Shown here piece after piece: positions 29,259 through 36,125 of a stretch of DNA of 36,125 nt. The notes beneath the pieces are model-generated. The model made no database searches. It saw only the letters and a program-made list of their open reading frames with translations, and had not been told where the DNA came from. Source of the DNA: a virus. How positions within the stretch are numbered: position 1 is the first letter of the stretch; every line of letters starts with the position of its first letter. The position numbers and the translations under genes were made by a program. The stretch covers positions 1-36,125 of the IMG/VR virus record IMGVR_UViG_3300012357_000009; one strand, 5' to 3'.

Positions 29259-29495
29259 ATGAACTTTGATATTTTCACTATCCGCCAATGGCGCGAAGGT
29301 TACACACTTGAAGTCAAGATCGCTAGACCTCGCAACGCACCACGCCACAAGCACACGGAGGCTGACATGAAACGCATCATTGCAGCCAGTAGGAAGGACC
29401 AGGAACTAGCCTCGCGCATGTTTGGCTCTCTGGAGGAAGTATTCGAGGAAATCAAGCGACTTCAGTTTCCTTTGTTGGAAACTGAATCACAGTGA
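29259..29495 (+). CDS. Hypothetical basic/helical small protein
   Basis: The protein has 78 residues and starts six bases after the previous stop, with an AAGAG site that overlaps that junction. It is helical and charged (DMKRIIAASRKDQELASRMF and GSLEEVFEEIKRLQFPLLET). The last codons form a hairpin in the RNA (TTCAGTTTCC with GGAAACTGAA, 29461-29486). Such a structure could act in termination or translation control. The function is unknown. Confidence 0.5.
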   Translation: MNFDIFTIRQWREGYTLEVKIARPRNAPRHKHTEADMKRIIAASRKDQELASRMFGSLEEVFEEIKRLQFPLLETESQ

Positions 29496-29568
29496 TGTTA
29501 CTTTTGCGGCCAATCTGTCATTATTTTAGTAGAGCGCTCTCATTACCTAGCTTCAGCAAACGTAACAG

Positions 29569-29610
29569 CAAAGCACCGGCTTTACAAGCATAAAGCCGGT
29601 GCTTTGTATT
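29569..29610 (+). terminator. Intrinsic terminator
   Basis: CAAAGCACCGGCTTTA (29569-29584) pairs perfectly over 16 bp with TAAAGCCGGTGCTTTG (29591-29606) across CAAGCA, followed by TATTGTT. It ends the transcript of the two plus-strand genes before it. Confidence 0.8.
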
Positions 29611-29810
29611 GTTAGCTTGTATAACAGGTAGTTTTGATACACTGTGTATATTTATCAAGATTATATAAGATTTATATTGACAGTCGTGAAAGCACATATG
29701 TTATTCTTAAAAGTGGCATCTCTCTTCCACATCACAAAGGGATATCTTGATCTCATTGGCATAGATTTCTGGGGAGATGCCCGATGTACTAAAATCTCCT
29801 TCGTTTCCCC

Positions 29811-29839
29811 TTGCACAATTGCTCACGGCATAGTAAAAT
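29811..29839 (+). promoter_or_regulatory. Sigma-70 promoter of the HTH gene
   Basis: TTGCAC (29811-29816), a 17-base spacer and TAAAAT (29834-29839) give a near-consensus promoter. The start would lie near 29846, followed by GAAGGAGA before ATG 29875. Confidence 0.65.
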
Positions 29840-29874
29840 AATAGGGTAACATCAATCATGAAGGAGACCTATCT

Positions 29875-30171
29875 ATGCCAATAGAGATCAACGGGGTAAA
29901 ACTTTATGGCCCTGCTGAGACTGCGAAAATCCTGGGAACCGATGTCAATATGTTGCGTTATTATCGCAACGTCGGATACATCGAGGGGACGGTCATGGCG
30001 ACAGCGACTTACTACACAATGGAACAGATTGAAGCTGGACGAAAAGTCATCGCAGCACCGAAAAAACGAGGGCCAAAGAATCGGAACAAGCGGGATGAAG
30101 AGGACACCACCTCATCGGTGACGTATCCGTCTTCTTCCTACAGCGCGGCGGCACTGGGAGCGACGGCGTGA
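29875..30171 (+). CDS. MerR/excisionase-like HTH protein, C-terminus read into IS end
   Basis: The protein has 98 residues; GAAGGAGACC precedes ATG 29875. Residues 1-62 form a winged helix-turn-helix (LYGPAETAKILGTDVNMLRY followed by YRNVGYIEGTVMATATYYTM). A basic linker KKRGPKNRNKRDEEDTT follows. The final part (SSVTYPSSSYSAAALGATA) overlaps the end of the IS110-family element, and its composition (Ser/Ala-rich) differs from the core, so the natural C-terminus may have been replaced by the insertion. The gene may have been longer or different before insertion. A DNA-binding regulator or excisionase is the likely role. Confidence 0.6.
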   Translation: MPIEINGVKLYGPAETAKILGTDVNMLRYYRNVGYIEGTVMATATYYTMEQIEAGRKVIAAPKKRGPKNRNKRDEEDTTSSVTYPSSSYSAAALGATA

Positions 30172-31572
30172 GTGCGATGCGTGCGACCAATGGCACGCAA
30201 ATGCTTTTCAACGCTGTAGAGTTCCGGCGCTGGCAGATCGCTTCCGGGTGGCAGTCCGGTAAGCAGATCGGCGTCCTTTTTCAAGAGGCGATACAAGAGG
30301 CCAATAAACTGACCCGCGATCCGTCCGATCACGCGGGTTTTGCCGACGTATTCACCACGTTTGACATCGAAGGGGCACATACGGGCGACCAGAGGGTCGT
30401 AAATGGCCTTCCACGCTGCGTCATACGTGACCATGTTGATGACAGACATGTAGATAGCAGATCTGGCCTGCTTGTTTCCGGCCCTGTCCCGTTTGCTAGA
30501 GTCAAAGGTCGTGCCAGTCTGGCTATGCCTGATGCCCCAGCCGAGAGACAGTCGAAGCTTACCGATGGTGGCAAAATTGGCAATATTACCGATAGCCGCA
30601 AGCAATACGGCAGCGGTCACAGGTCCGACACCGGTAAAGGACAACAAGATCTGTCCTTCTCGACTGTTTGCCAGGATATCGGTAATCTCGCTTTCCAGAC
30701 GGCTGATATGTGTCTGATGCAAGCGCCATTCAGCGATCAACTGTTCTTGCTCAATGAGCAACGAGCGGCGGCGGCTGATATCCTTTGTGCCAATAGTGAC
30801 GCGGGACAGTTCCTGCAACTGTGCGAGGCCGCCACGCGATGGATAGCGCCACTGACGAGCTGCGCACAGATCATCGAGACTGGCACGGGCAACATCTTGA
30901 GGCGTGGGGAATTTCTCACGGATCGCCAGGGCTGCAAGCGTGTTCGGCTTTTTGAAGACTTGCGTGAATTCGGGGAACAGTTCATCGCAAATCGCAGTGA
31001 GCTTATTTTCTCGTCTGACGGTCTCCCTGGTCAATTCGCTGTGGTGTTTGACCAGGCCGCGCAACATAGTGGCGACTGGACTGGGCGGGAGAAGTCGGTG
31101 CACTCTCTCTTGTTCATCAGTCACCGGGGCGCGGCGCTCTATCTGGTTATAGAGTCGCAATCCAAGAGCCTGAGCATCACGTCTATCGCTTTTCTCTTGC
31201 CCATATCGCTTCATGGCCTGGATGCGATACAAGGTGACGCCGTGCTCTTGAAGGAATTGTTCCAATGCTGCTCCATAGTGTCCTGTTCGCTCCATGAGGA
31301 CGTGAGCATTCTTGAGACGACTCACATGGATCTTGATGGCATGCAGGAGCTTCTCGAAGCCTTCCCGGCTGTTGGAGAATGCGAAGGCAGGGCAGCGGCT
31401 AAAAACCTTGTGGTGGTCCAGTAGAGGGGTAGAGATGAGACCTGCATAGTGGCCGGTCTTGCCGATATCTACGCCGACGTAGATTGTATCAACCATATCG
31501 ACTCATCCTTTCAAACTGTAGAGGAGGAAGAGGGACAGACGGAGCGGAAGCGAGGCCAATCACCGATGAGGT
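30108..31572 (-). mobile_element. IS110-family insertion element (ends uncertain)
   Basis: The transposase at 30138-31496 is flanked by a perfect 13-bp inverted repeat: ACCTCATCGGTGA (30108-30120) and TCACCGATGAGGT (31560-31572). Those limits give 1465 bp, but they could be subterminal. If the element carries a leader RNA, as IS110 members do, its left end may lie further out, near 31735. No target duplication is visible, in line with IS110 behaviour. The right end overlaps the 3' part of the HTH gene. Confidence 0.6.
30138..31496 (-). CDS. IS110-family transposase (DEDD-RuvC plus Tnp20)
   Basis: The protein has 452 residues with AAGGATGAG before ATG 31496. The N-terminal DEDD (RuvC-like) domain shows Asp10 in IYVGVDIGKTGHYA, Glu69 in HVLMERTGHYGAAL and Asp104/Asp107 in KSDRRDAQALGLRL. 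A helical linker follows. The C-terminal Tnp20 domain is recognisable from LLSFTGVGPVTAAVLLAAIG, LRLSLGWGIRHSQTGTTFDS (Ser325 probably catalytic) and AGNKQARSAIYMSVINMV. It would cut and join DNA using an RNA guide encoded by its own element, as described for IS110 recombinases. The length is above the usual 330-400 residues. All catalytic residues seem intact, so it may be active. Confidence 0.9.
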   Translation of the reverse strand: MVDTIYVGVDIGKTGHYAGLISTPLLDHHKVFSRCPAFAFSNSREGFEKLLHAIKIHVSRLKNAHVLMERTGHYGAALEQFLQEHGVTLYRIQAMKRYGQEKSDRRDAQALGLRLYNQIERRAPVTDEQERVHRLLPPSPVATMLRGLVKHHSELTRETVRRENKLTAICDELFPEFTQVFKKPNTLAALAIREKFPTPQDVARASLDDLCAARQWRYPSRGGLAQLQELSRVTIGTKDISRRRSLLIEQEQLIAEWRLHQTHISRLESEITDILANSREGQILLSFTGVGPVTAAVLLAAIGNIANFATIGKLRLSLGWGIRHSQTGTTFDSSKRDRAGNKQARSAIYMSVINMVTYDAAWKAIYDPLVARMCPFDVKRGEYVGKTRVIGRIAGQFIGLLYRLLKKDADLLTGLPPGSDLPAPELYSVEKHLRAIGRTHRTHAVAPSAAAL

Positions 31573-31731
31573 CTGATGACCAAACGTATATAAGGCATTT
31601 CGCTGATCCGCGTGCCAATCACGTTCAAGGTCTTGGGACCAATTGTAGTAACGGCATGTTCCGATCTGTGCTGACGTGTTGCAAGCACGACCGCTTTCCC
31701 TCTGGTTCCAAGTATAGGATTACTTGGAACC
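31555..31731 (-). ncRNA. Candidate bridge RNA of the IS110 element
   Basis: The stretch lies upstream of the transposase start, where IS110 elements encode their bridge RNA. On the minus strand it begins with an 11-bp hairpin, GGTTCCAAGTA (31731-31721) with TACTTGGAACC (31714-31704), and includes smaller stem-loops such as GTGCT/AGCAC, GGTC/GACC and GGCA/TGCC. Towards the 3' end it contains ACCTCATCGGTGA (31572-31560), the same string as the element's right end (30108-30120), so it could pair with one strand there as a donor guide. Boundaries are guesses. The alternative is an IS1111-type element with simple inverted repeats. Confidence 0.45.
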
Positions 31732-32057
31732 GGTAATCCAGTGGCAAACGCTCTAACGGCATTAAGATTGTATAAACGTTCTGTGGCAATTGGTAGGCTA
31801 TACGATAGCAAGCAGGCAGTATATTGTAGAAACGTCTCGTAGTGTGTTATTGTAGGGGAGTAGCTTCTCTGAAAAAGGGCAAAAAAATTGATAGGAGAAG
31901 CTACCGTCTTTTTTATCTTTGGTTGGAAGCAAAATCGACCTGAACACATTCTCGCTATCGCGTACTATCATAACATATTCTCTTGCCCTCATCTAGTGGA
32001 TGAGTACAGGCAAGAGGCAATGATGAGACGCGTGGGGAGATGAAGGGGAATAGTTAT
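31732..32057 (+). other. Intergenic region with terminator-like hairpin
   Basis: No gene is convincing. GTAGCTTCTC (31860-31869) pairs with GAGAAGCTAC (31895-31904), followed by CGTCTTTTTTAT, a likely terminator for a short RNA started at a TATACG near 31800. A second hairpin (CTCTTGCC with GGCAAGAG, inner CTCAT/ATGAG) lies just before the methylase gene at about 31980-32020. A 129-codon frame on the minus strand lacks coding features. Confidence 0.45.
31860..31912 (+). terminator. Intrinsic terminator with 25-nt loop
   Basis: A 10-bp perfect stem (31860-31869 with 31895-31904) is followed by CGTC and TTTTTTAT. The long loop contains a poly-A stretch. It is placed on the plus strand, downstream of the IS element. 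Confidence 0.6.
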
Positions 32058-32630
32058 ATGAGTACGAATGAATGGTATACCAGGCCAGTGTATATTGAAG
32101 CCGCACGTAAAGTTATGGGGACAATTGAACTTGATCCCGCCTCCTGTGCTGCAGCGAACGCAATTGTAAAAGCTGAACGGTACTTCACCAAAGAGCAAAA
32201 TGGACTCCTCCAGCATTGGTGCGCTCGTTCGCTCTGGCTCAACCCTCCCTATGGCAGATCAGCAAAGATGCAAGGGCATCATCTGAGCACCATCAAGTTA
32301 TTTGTCGATAAATGCCTTGATGCCTATACCTGTGGAGATGTAGAGCAGGCGATCATCCTGGCAACCACTGAGGTCAATGCGAAATGGTTTTATCCACTCT
32401 GGCAATATCCGCTATGTATTCCCGATCATCGCGTCAACTTTATTGTTCCTGAGCAGCAAAAGAATAAGTATAGTCAGATGTTTGGCACATGCTTCGCCTA
32501 TCTTGGACCCAACATGGACACGTTTGTGGAGGTGTTCAGCGAATTTGGGCGCATCGTGCAAGCCATCGACACACCTAAGCCTCGACCAACCATCCACACT
32601 CTATGGGCAGGAAGCGAGGTGGTAGCATGA
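32058..32630 (+). CDS. Phage Dam-type DNA N6-adenine methyltransferase
   Basis: I start at ATG 32058 (190 residues), since AAGGGGA lies just upstream; ATG 32040 has no site. It begins NEWYTRPVYIEAARKVMGTI followed by ELDPASC, the usual phage Dam opening, and carries the catalytic motif NPPY at residues 62-65. Later segments VEQAIILATTEVNAKWFYPL and DHRVNFIVPEQQK match the family. It would methylate adenine, perhaps to guard the phage DNA or mark the origin. The family size (about 170-190) fits. Its stop overlaps the next ATG (ATGA, 32627-32630). It opens the replication operon. Confidence 0.85.
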   Translation: MSTNEWYTRPVYIEAARKVMGTIELDPASCAAANAIVKAERYFTKEQNGLLQHWCARSLWLNPPYGRSAKMQGHHLSTIKLFVDKCLDAYTCGDVEQAIILATTEVNAKWFYPLWQYPLCIPDHRVNFIVPEQQKNKYSQMFGTCFAYLGPNMDTFVEVFSEFGRIVQAIDTPKPRPTIHTLWAGSEVVA

Positions 32631-34084
32631 AATTTGACGGATTTATCACTCCAACAAAAAATTGGTTCCCCATGCCGAATAACTGGACTGACATCACTGC
32701 TGAAATTAAAAGCTTAGCAGAGCTAAAGGTAGTAGAGTACGTGATGCGACATACCTGGGGCTATCACGAATATGGCATCAAAAAAACTATTACTACTGAC
32801 GAATTCATGCATGGTAGACTGCGCAGTGATGGTTCTCGGATGGACAAAGGGACAGGGCTAAGTAACCGTAGCGTGATCGATGGGCTAAGGGCTGCGGAAG
32901 AACACGGCTATTTAGTGAGCGAGATAGACACAACTGATCTGGCGAGACAAGTGAAATCGTATGCACCTAACATGGCCGAGTCAGATGTGAAGAATCTTCA
33001 TAGCCAACAAGATGATATTTTAGATGTGAAGAATCTTCATAGCAGGTGTGAAACATCTTCATATCAAGCTGAAGAAACTTCACAGCAGCGTGTAGAATCT
33101 TCACACCGATCAGAGAAAGAAACTATAGAAAGAAACTATAGAAAGAAACCTAAGAAAGAAAAGAGTGGTGACGACGCTAACGCATCGCACCGCGCCACAC
33201 AAAACTCTCATGTTTCTCATAATGCAGAGGAGAAGTTGCCAGATGACGACACTACTGTGGATGATCGTAGGGGGAGTATATCTCTCGTATCTCGCGGGGA
33301 TAGCGACGGGGATACTCGCCGTGTACCTGCCCATCACATACAAGCAGACAGTAATTCCTATAGCCCAACAAGACAGCCACAACGAGGAGGGATAGATGGA
33401 CCCGCAACAATTCACGGAGATCTGCATCATGGTAGTGCTGTGTTGCATAGCGTGGCTCCTGAGATTACTACATCAAACGCTCCTCTTGATCCTCAGCGAA
33501 CTGCAACAACTCAACAACAAGTTGCACCCACGGTAAGCACATCTGTTCGAGGTGTTACACAAGCATCTGATGCCACGACAACCGGGGGAAAGGGGGATGC
33601 ATCCACGAAGCCAGCACGCAAGCCCACCAAAGCACAACTTCTTGCCTCCAAGAAAGAGCGCATTGATAAGGTGTACAAGGCGTTCAACGAGTTAGGGCAG
33701 GAAGTCACGGGCAACCCCGACTTCCACTATAGCCAATTTAAAAAGACCACTGATGTGATTGCTGAATGGCTTGATCAGCAACCAACGCCACAACTCCTGC
33801 GCACCATTTATCTGGAGATGGCCCACGCGCAACCGGACCCTCGTTCTGGCTTTTCCTGGTCTGACCATTTGAGCATTGAGTCAGTGATCCGGCAATGTGA
33901 CAGGCGTGCTCTTGCGATCCAGATTAAGCAGAATCGCCCAGCGCCTGTAGTACCGCAGCCATCTGACGGCCCACGCTATGCGAAGCTTCCTATCCCCTCC
34001 AAGCAAGAGTTGGAGCGTACGCCGATCAGTGCCAGTTATGCAAAATTGCCAGTGCCGCCAATGGCTATGGGAGGTGTACGATGA
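32627..34084 (+). CDS. Replication initiator, lambda-O-like (winged helix)
   Basis: The start ATG 32627 overlaps the methylase stop; the upstream frame (from 32603) is not used. The protein has 485 residues. The N-terminal 120 residues form a winged-helix replication-initiator domain: FDGFITPTKNWFPMPNNWTD, ITAEIKSLAELKVVEYVMRH and TWGYHEYGIKKTITTDEFMH, followed by NRSVIDGLRAAEEHGYLVSE. A long low-complexity centre contains the repeated DVKNLHS, which is encoded by DNA iterons. The last ~130 residues are helical (KAQLLASKKERIDKVYKAFN and onward) and may bind the helicase loaded next door. Gene order initiator then DnaB is the lambda-like O/P arrangement. Confidence 0.75.
   Translation: MKFDGFITPTKNWFPMPNNWTDITAEIKSLAELKVVEYVMRHTWGYHEYGIKKTITTDEFMHGRLRSDGSRMDKGTGLSNRSVIDGLRAAEEHGYLVSEIDTTDLARQVKSYAPNMAESDVKNLHSQQDDILDVKNLHSRCETSSYQAEETSQQRVESSHRSEKETIERNYRKKPKKEKSGDDANASHRATQNSHVSHNAEEKLPDDDTTVDDRRGSISLVSRGDSDGDTRRVPAHHIQADSNSYSPTRQPQRGGIDGPATIHGDLHHGSAVLHSVAPEITTSNAPLDPQRTATTQQQVAPTVSTSVRGVTQASDATTTGGKGDASTKPARKPTKAQLLASKKERIDKVYKAFNELGQEVTGNPDFHYSQFKKTTDVIAEWLDQQPTPQLLRTIYLEMAHAQPDPRSGFSWSDHLSIESVIRQCDRRALAIQIKQNRPAPVVPQPSDGPRYAKLPIPSKQELERTPISASYAKLPVPPMAMGGVR
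32986..33166 (+). other. Probable replication origin: five iterons plus A-rich tract inside the initiator gene
   Basis: Five copies of the imperfect palindrome TGTGAAG-AAT-CTTCAnA lie at 32986-33002, 33025-33041, 33047-33063, 33068-33084 (inverted) and 33091-33105. The first two are identical over 17 bases. A purine-rich, AT-rich tract follows (about 33110-33166) with a repeated GAAAGAAACTATA (13 bp). Lambda ori has the same layout: iterons within O bound by O protein, followed by an AT-rich unwinding element. Confidence 0.75.
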
Positions 34085-35406
34085 ACGAAAAGAATATCCC
34101 TTTTAGTATTGAGGCAGAGTGCGGCGTGTTGGGGAGCATTCTCATTGATCCAATGGCACTCGATGAAGTCATGGACCGATTGCGTGCAGAAGACTTCTAT
34201 CGTGATACACACCGTCTCATCTACACAACGATGGTGGACCTGGCACGTCGGCGTATCACGCCTGATTCCCTCACGCTCTGCGATGAGTTAGAACGTCTAG
34301 GGCATTTAGAGCACGTGGAGCGCTCTTTCATCAACAGACTGATCAACGAGGTGCCTACCTCTGGCAACATCTTGCACTATGCCGCTATCGTGAGCAGGAA
34401 GGCCATCTCTCGACGCCTCATTCATGCCGCTGGGCAAATTGCGGCCTTTGGCTATGCAGAGGATGAGCACGCGCTAGAAGAGGCTGAGAAGTTGCTTATG
34501 GCAGTCGGTGGACAAGTAACAGGGGCTGATTTCTCGTTTGCGCCAGAACTGATTGACAGCAGTCTCAATACTCTTATGGCGATCTATAGCGGGAAGAAGT
34601 CTCTACGCGGGGTTCCGACCGGATTCCGAGGCATTGACTACTATCTAGGTGGCATGCAGAAATCAGACCTCATCATCCTGGCTGCTCGCCCCTCTGTCGG
34701 CAAGAGTAGTTATATGCTCTCTGTCGCGTTCCACGCGGCATTTGTGGCGAATATGAAAGTCGGGATCTTCTCACTGGAGATGAGCAAAGATCAATTGATG
34801 TTGCGCCTGATCTCCTACGAGACACATATCGATTTGTACCGGTTGCGCAATGGCTACATCCAGGATGACGAATGGGAAAGGATCTTTGCGGCACGTGATC
34901 GCCTTTCCTCTGCCAATCTTGCTATCGATGACACAGGTGGCATCACGCTTTCAGCATTACGCAATAAGGCGCGACGGCTCAAAGCTACGCGGGGCGTTGA
35001 TCTCATCATTGTGGACTACCTACAACTCATGCATGCAGATACAGGCAATCGAGACCACAATCGTGAGCGCGAGGTAGCAGAAATTAGCGGCGGACTCAAA
35101 GAGCTTGCTAAGGAGTTGGATGTGCCAGTGCTGGCCCTGGCTCAACTCTCCAGGGCTGTTGAGGGACGGCAGAACAAGAAACCCCAACTCTCAGATTTAC
35201 GCGAGTCGGGCGCAATTGAGAATGATGCTGACATTGTGCAATTCATCTATCGAGAGGAACTGTACTTCCCTGACACCGAGCGCAAGGGCATTGCTGAGAT
35301 CATCATCGGCAAGCACCGCAATGGCCCTGTGGGTAGTGTAGACCTGCACTTCAATGCAAGTGAGACCCGCTTCGAGGAGATCTATGTCGAGGGAGGTGCA
35401 TCATGA
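34081..35406 (+). CDS. dnaB: Replicative DNA helicase DnaB
   Basis: The protein has 441 residues; its ATG overlaps the initiator stop (ATGA). The N-terminal domain (PFSIEAECGVLGSILIDPMA and onward) and the RecA-like C-terminal domain are both complete. Walker A is ARPSVGKSS (Lys208), Walker B lies in DLIIVDYLQL, followed by the DnaB element LAQLSRAVEGR...KPQLSDLRESGAIENDAD (in pieces) and a final KHRNGPVG. It unwinds the fork after loading by the initiator. The length is typical for the phage/bacterial family (430-470). No intein is seen, and the gene is not fused to a primase. Confidence 0.95.
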   Translation: MNEKNIPFSIEAECGVLGSILIDPMALDEVMDRLRAEDFYRDTHRLIYTTMVDLARRRITPDSLTLCDELERLGHLEHVERSFINRLINEVPTSGNILHYAAIVSRKAISRRLIHAAGQIAAFGYAEDEHALEEAEKLLMAVGGQVTGADFSFAPELIDSSLNTLMAIYSGKKSLRGVPTGFRGIDYYLGGMQKSDLIILAARPSVGKSSYMLSVAFHAAFVANMKVGIFSLEMSKDQLMLRLISYETHIDLYRLRNGYIQDDEWERIFAARDRLSSANLAIDDTGGITLSALRNKARRLKATRGVDLIIVDYLQLMHADTGNRDHNREREVAEISGGLKELAKELDVPVLALAQLSRAVEGRQNKKPQLSDLRESGAIENDADIVQFIYREELYFPDTERKGIAEIIIGKHRNGPVGSVDLHFNASETRFEEIYVEGGAS

Positions 35407-35702
35407 CCCACAAGCAGATCATGGCCTGGGGCGAGCAGTGGCACTATCTCTTTTTGCAGATTGGACTGGAGGCCACACCACCAACGTCAGAGGTGCTCAG
35501 ACATGGGCGCGAACACTATGAGGCCCTGCGCCATGATGCAAAGAGGAGACGACTCACAGCACGTCGGATTGAGTACCTGATGACCTACCGAACACGCGTG
35601 CAGGTGAGCGAGGCCATAGAGCGAGTTGATGAGGCTCTCTCGCAAACGAAACAAACGAAACATATACATCAGATGGAAGAAGAAAGGATACCACAACTAT
35701 GA
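35403..35702 (+). CDS. Hypothetical small replication-operon protein
   Basis: The protein has 99 residues and begins in an ATGA overlap with the helicase. It is helical and rich in Arg, His and Glu: MAWGEQWHYLFLQIGLEATP, HGREHYEALRHDAKRRRLTA and RTRVQVSEAIERVDEALSQT. The basic middle could bind nucleic acid. No family is recognised. Its place directly after DnaB suggests a loader-like or accessory role, but it is much smaller than typical DnaC-type loaders and has no ATPase motif. Confidence 0.6.
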   Translation: MTHKQIMAWGEQWHYLFLQIGLEATPPTSEVLRHGREHYEALRHDAKRRRLTARRIEYLMTYRTRVQVSEAIERVDEALSQTKQTKHIHQMEEERIPQL

Positions 35703-35890
35703 CCACAATCGACAAACGGAGAACAGGCGGCTTTGCGTCCATGCCACTAGAGCAACGGCGCGAGATCGCCAGTCGTGGTGGCAAGAAGTGCCAGGAGAGC
35801 GGCAAAGCCTACCGCTGGACCACAGAGCAGGCACGGGAAGCTGGGCGTAAGGGTGGCTCGAAATCGCGCAAGGGAGGGCAACAAGCATGA
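35699..35890 (+). CDS. KGG-repeat small protein
   Basis: The protein has 63 residues, starting in an ATGA overlap with the previous gene. It contains the KGG-type pattern: RTGGFASMPLEQRREIASRG, then GKKCQESGKAY and GRKGGSKSRKGGQQA, seen in YciG-like stress-induced proteins and in many small phage proteins. The family is often annotated as stress-related, and the biochemical role is unknown. It is strongly basic. It overlaps the following gene by ATGA. Confidence 0.75.
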   Translation: MTTIDKRRTGGFASMPLEQRREIASRGGKKCQESGKAYRWTTEQAREAGRKGGSKSRKGGQQA

Positions 35891-36125
35891 GCTATGGACA
35901 ACAGCAGAGCGATGATGAGCATTTACGTCACCTCCTCGATAGCATCCTGTATGAATATGAAGCCAACGTCAATGGTGGCACGTTTCTACGGCTCGATGAG
36001 AACGCTGATTCGCTCGTCCCGGTCGTGGTATATCTTTGCGGCAATTGCCATAAGGAGCATCGTATCATGGTCCATTTTGTGACGGTTCCCCTTGATGATG
36101 CCATTGTGCCAACGCGGTCAGCAGA
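35887..36125 (+). CDS. Hypothetical protein with CxxC-type site (3' end cut by window)
   Basis: The ATG 35887 overlaps the previous stop, and the frame is open to the right edge (79 codons so far). The visible part contains a helix (DDEHLRHLLDSILYEYEANV) and a zinc-ribbon-like segment VVYLCGNCHKEHRIMVHFV, with C-G-N-C and nearby His. It belongs to the same translationally coupled chain as the DnaB operon. The function is unknown, and the C-terminus lies outside the window. Confidence 0.55.
   Translation, partial: MSYGQQQSDDEHLRHLLDSILYEYEANVNGGTFLRLDENADSLVPVVVYLCGNCHKEHRIMVHFVTVPLDDAIVPTRSA

Larger units (their letters stand above)
29496..29874 (+). promoter_or_regulatory. Gene-free stretch: terminator and promoter
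   Basis: A strong terminator lies at 29569-29610. A TTGACA at 29678-29683 has only a poor -10. The best promoter is TTGCAC (29811-29816), 17 bases, TAAAAT (29834-29839), which drives the HTH gene at 29875. A 65-codon frame at 29644-29841 has no good ribosome site and I do not call it. Confidence 0.55.

Noticed and set aside
29644-29841. 65-codon plus-strand frame
   Set aside because: No ribosome binding site, and the region contains promoter-like elements instead.
30168-31424. 418-codon frame on the plus strand
   Set aside because: It lies antisense to the IS110 transposase, has no recognisable domain or ribosome site, and exists because the transposase is GC-rich in third positions.
31560-31949. 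129-codon frame on the minus strand upstream of the transposase
   Set aside because: No ribosome site, no coherent protein-like pattern, and it covers the probable bridge RNA and a terminator hairpin.
33165-33395. 76-codon plus-strand frame with a membrane-like segment inside the initiator gene
   Set aside because: It overlaps the disordered centre of the initiator; a lysis-type overlapping gene was considered, but there is no ribosome site at its start.
1-36125. CRISPR arrays or a diversity-generating retroelement
   Set aside because: No regularly spaced identical repeats with unique spacers were found and no reverse transcriptase gene is present; the repeats in the hub and tape measure are coding repeats.

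Overview
The window looks like the middle of a tailed-phage or prophage genome with siphovirus-type tail genes, in a bacterium with strong Shine-Dalgarno usage and roughly balanced GC. There is no 16S gene or host housekeeping gene to fix the host. The endolysin is a peptidoglycan amidase, the lysis genes look like XhlA-type and small holins, and the style of the carbohydrate-binding and papain-like proteins makes me think of a monoderm such as a Ktedonobacteria-like Chloroflexota. That is only a low-confidence inference.

Layout. (1) 1-20180, plus strand: a late structural operon. In order: tail-completion proteins (DUF3168-like, HK97 gp10-like), two paralogous tail-tube proteins behind an RNA leader with competing hairpins, a G/GT tail-chaperone pair with an A-AAA-AAC -1 frameshift site, a 1076-residue tape measure protein carrying an intein-like Hint domain, small structural proteins, a 1982-residue tail hub/adhesin, a pectate-lyase-fold tailspike and a papain-like protease. 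A lysis cassette follows (small membrane proteins, XhlA-like holin, amidase, holin). (2) 20181-24552: an RNA-rich zone with a terminator, a normal tRNA(CAU), several extended -10 promoters followed by hairpins, an XRE regulator, a tRNA whose 3' part lies BEFORE its 5' part (circularly permuted), a short promoter-terminator RNA unit, and a ~366-nt structured RNA closed by an 8-bp terminal helix. (3) 20699-28634, minus strand: small early genes including HTH regulators, a degenerate DnaQ-fold protein, a nucleoside deoxyribosyltransferase-like protein, a Rad52-like annealing protein and a SWIM zinc-finger protein. (4) 28860-31800: small plus-strand genes and an IS110-family element whose leader could encode a bridge RNA. 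(5) 32058-36125, plus strand: a replication operon with Dam methylase, a lambda-O-like initiator that contains iterons and an A-rich tract (probable origin), DnaB helicase and small genes, coupled mostly by ATGA overlaps.

How it fits together: the early leftward genes would handle regulation and recombination, the right-hand operon initiates replication from an origin inside the initiator gene, and the left operon builds a long tail with a sugar-binding, polysaccharide-degrading tip and then lyses the cell. The most unusual items are the permuted tRNA, the closed structured RNA, the competing-hairpin leader of the tail-tube gene, the Hint domain in the tape measure, and two tail genes with excellent ribosome binding sites but no standard start codon where one is expected.
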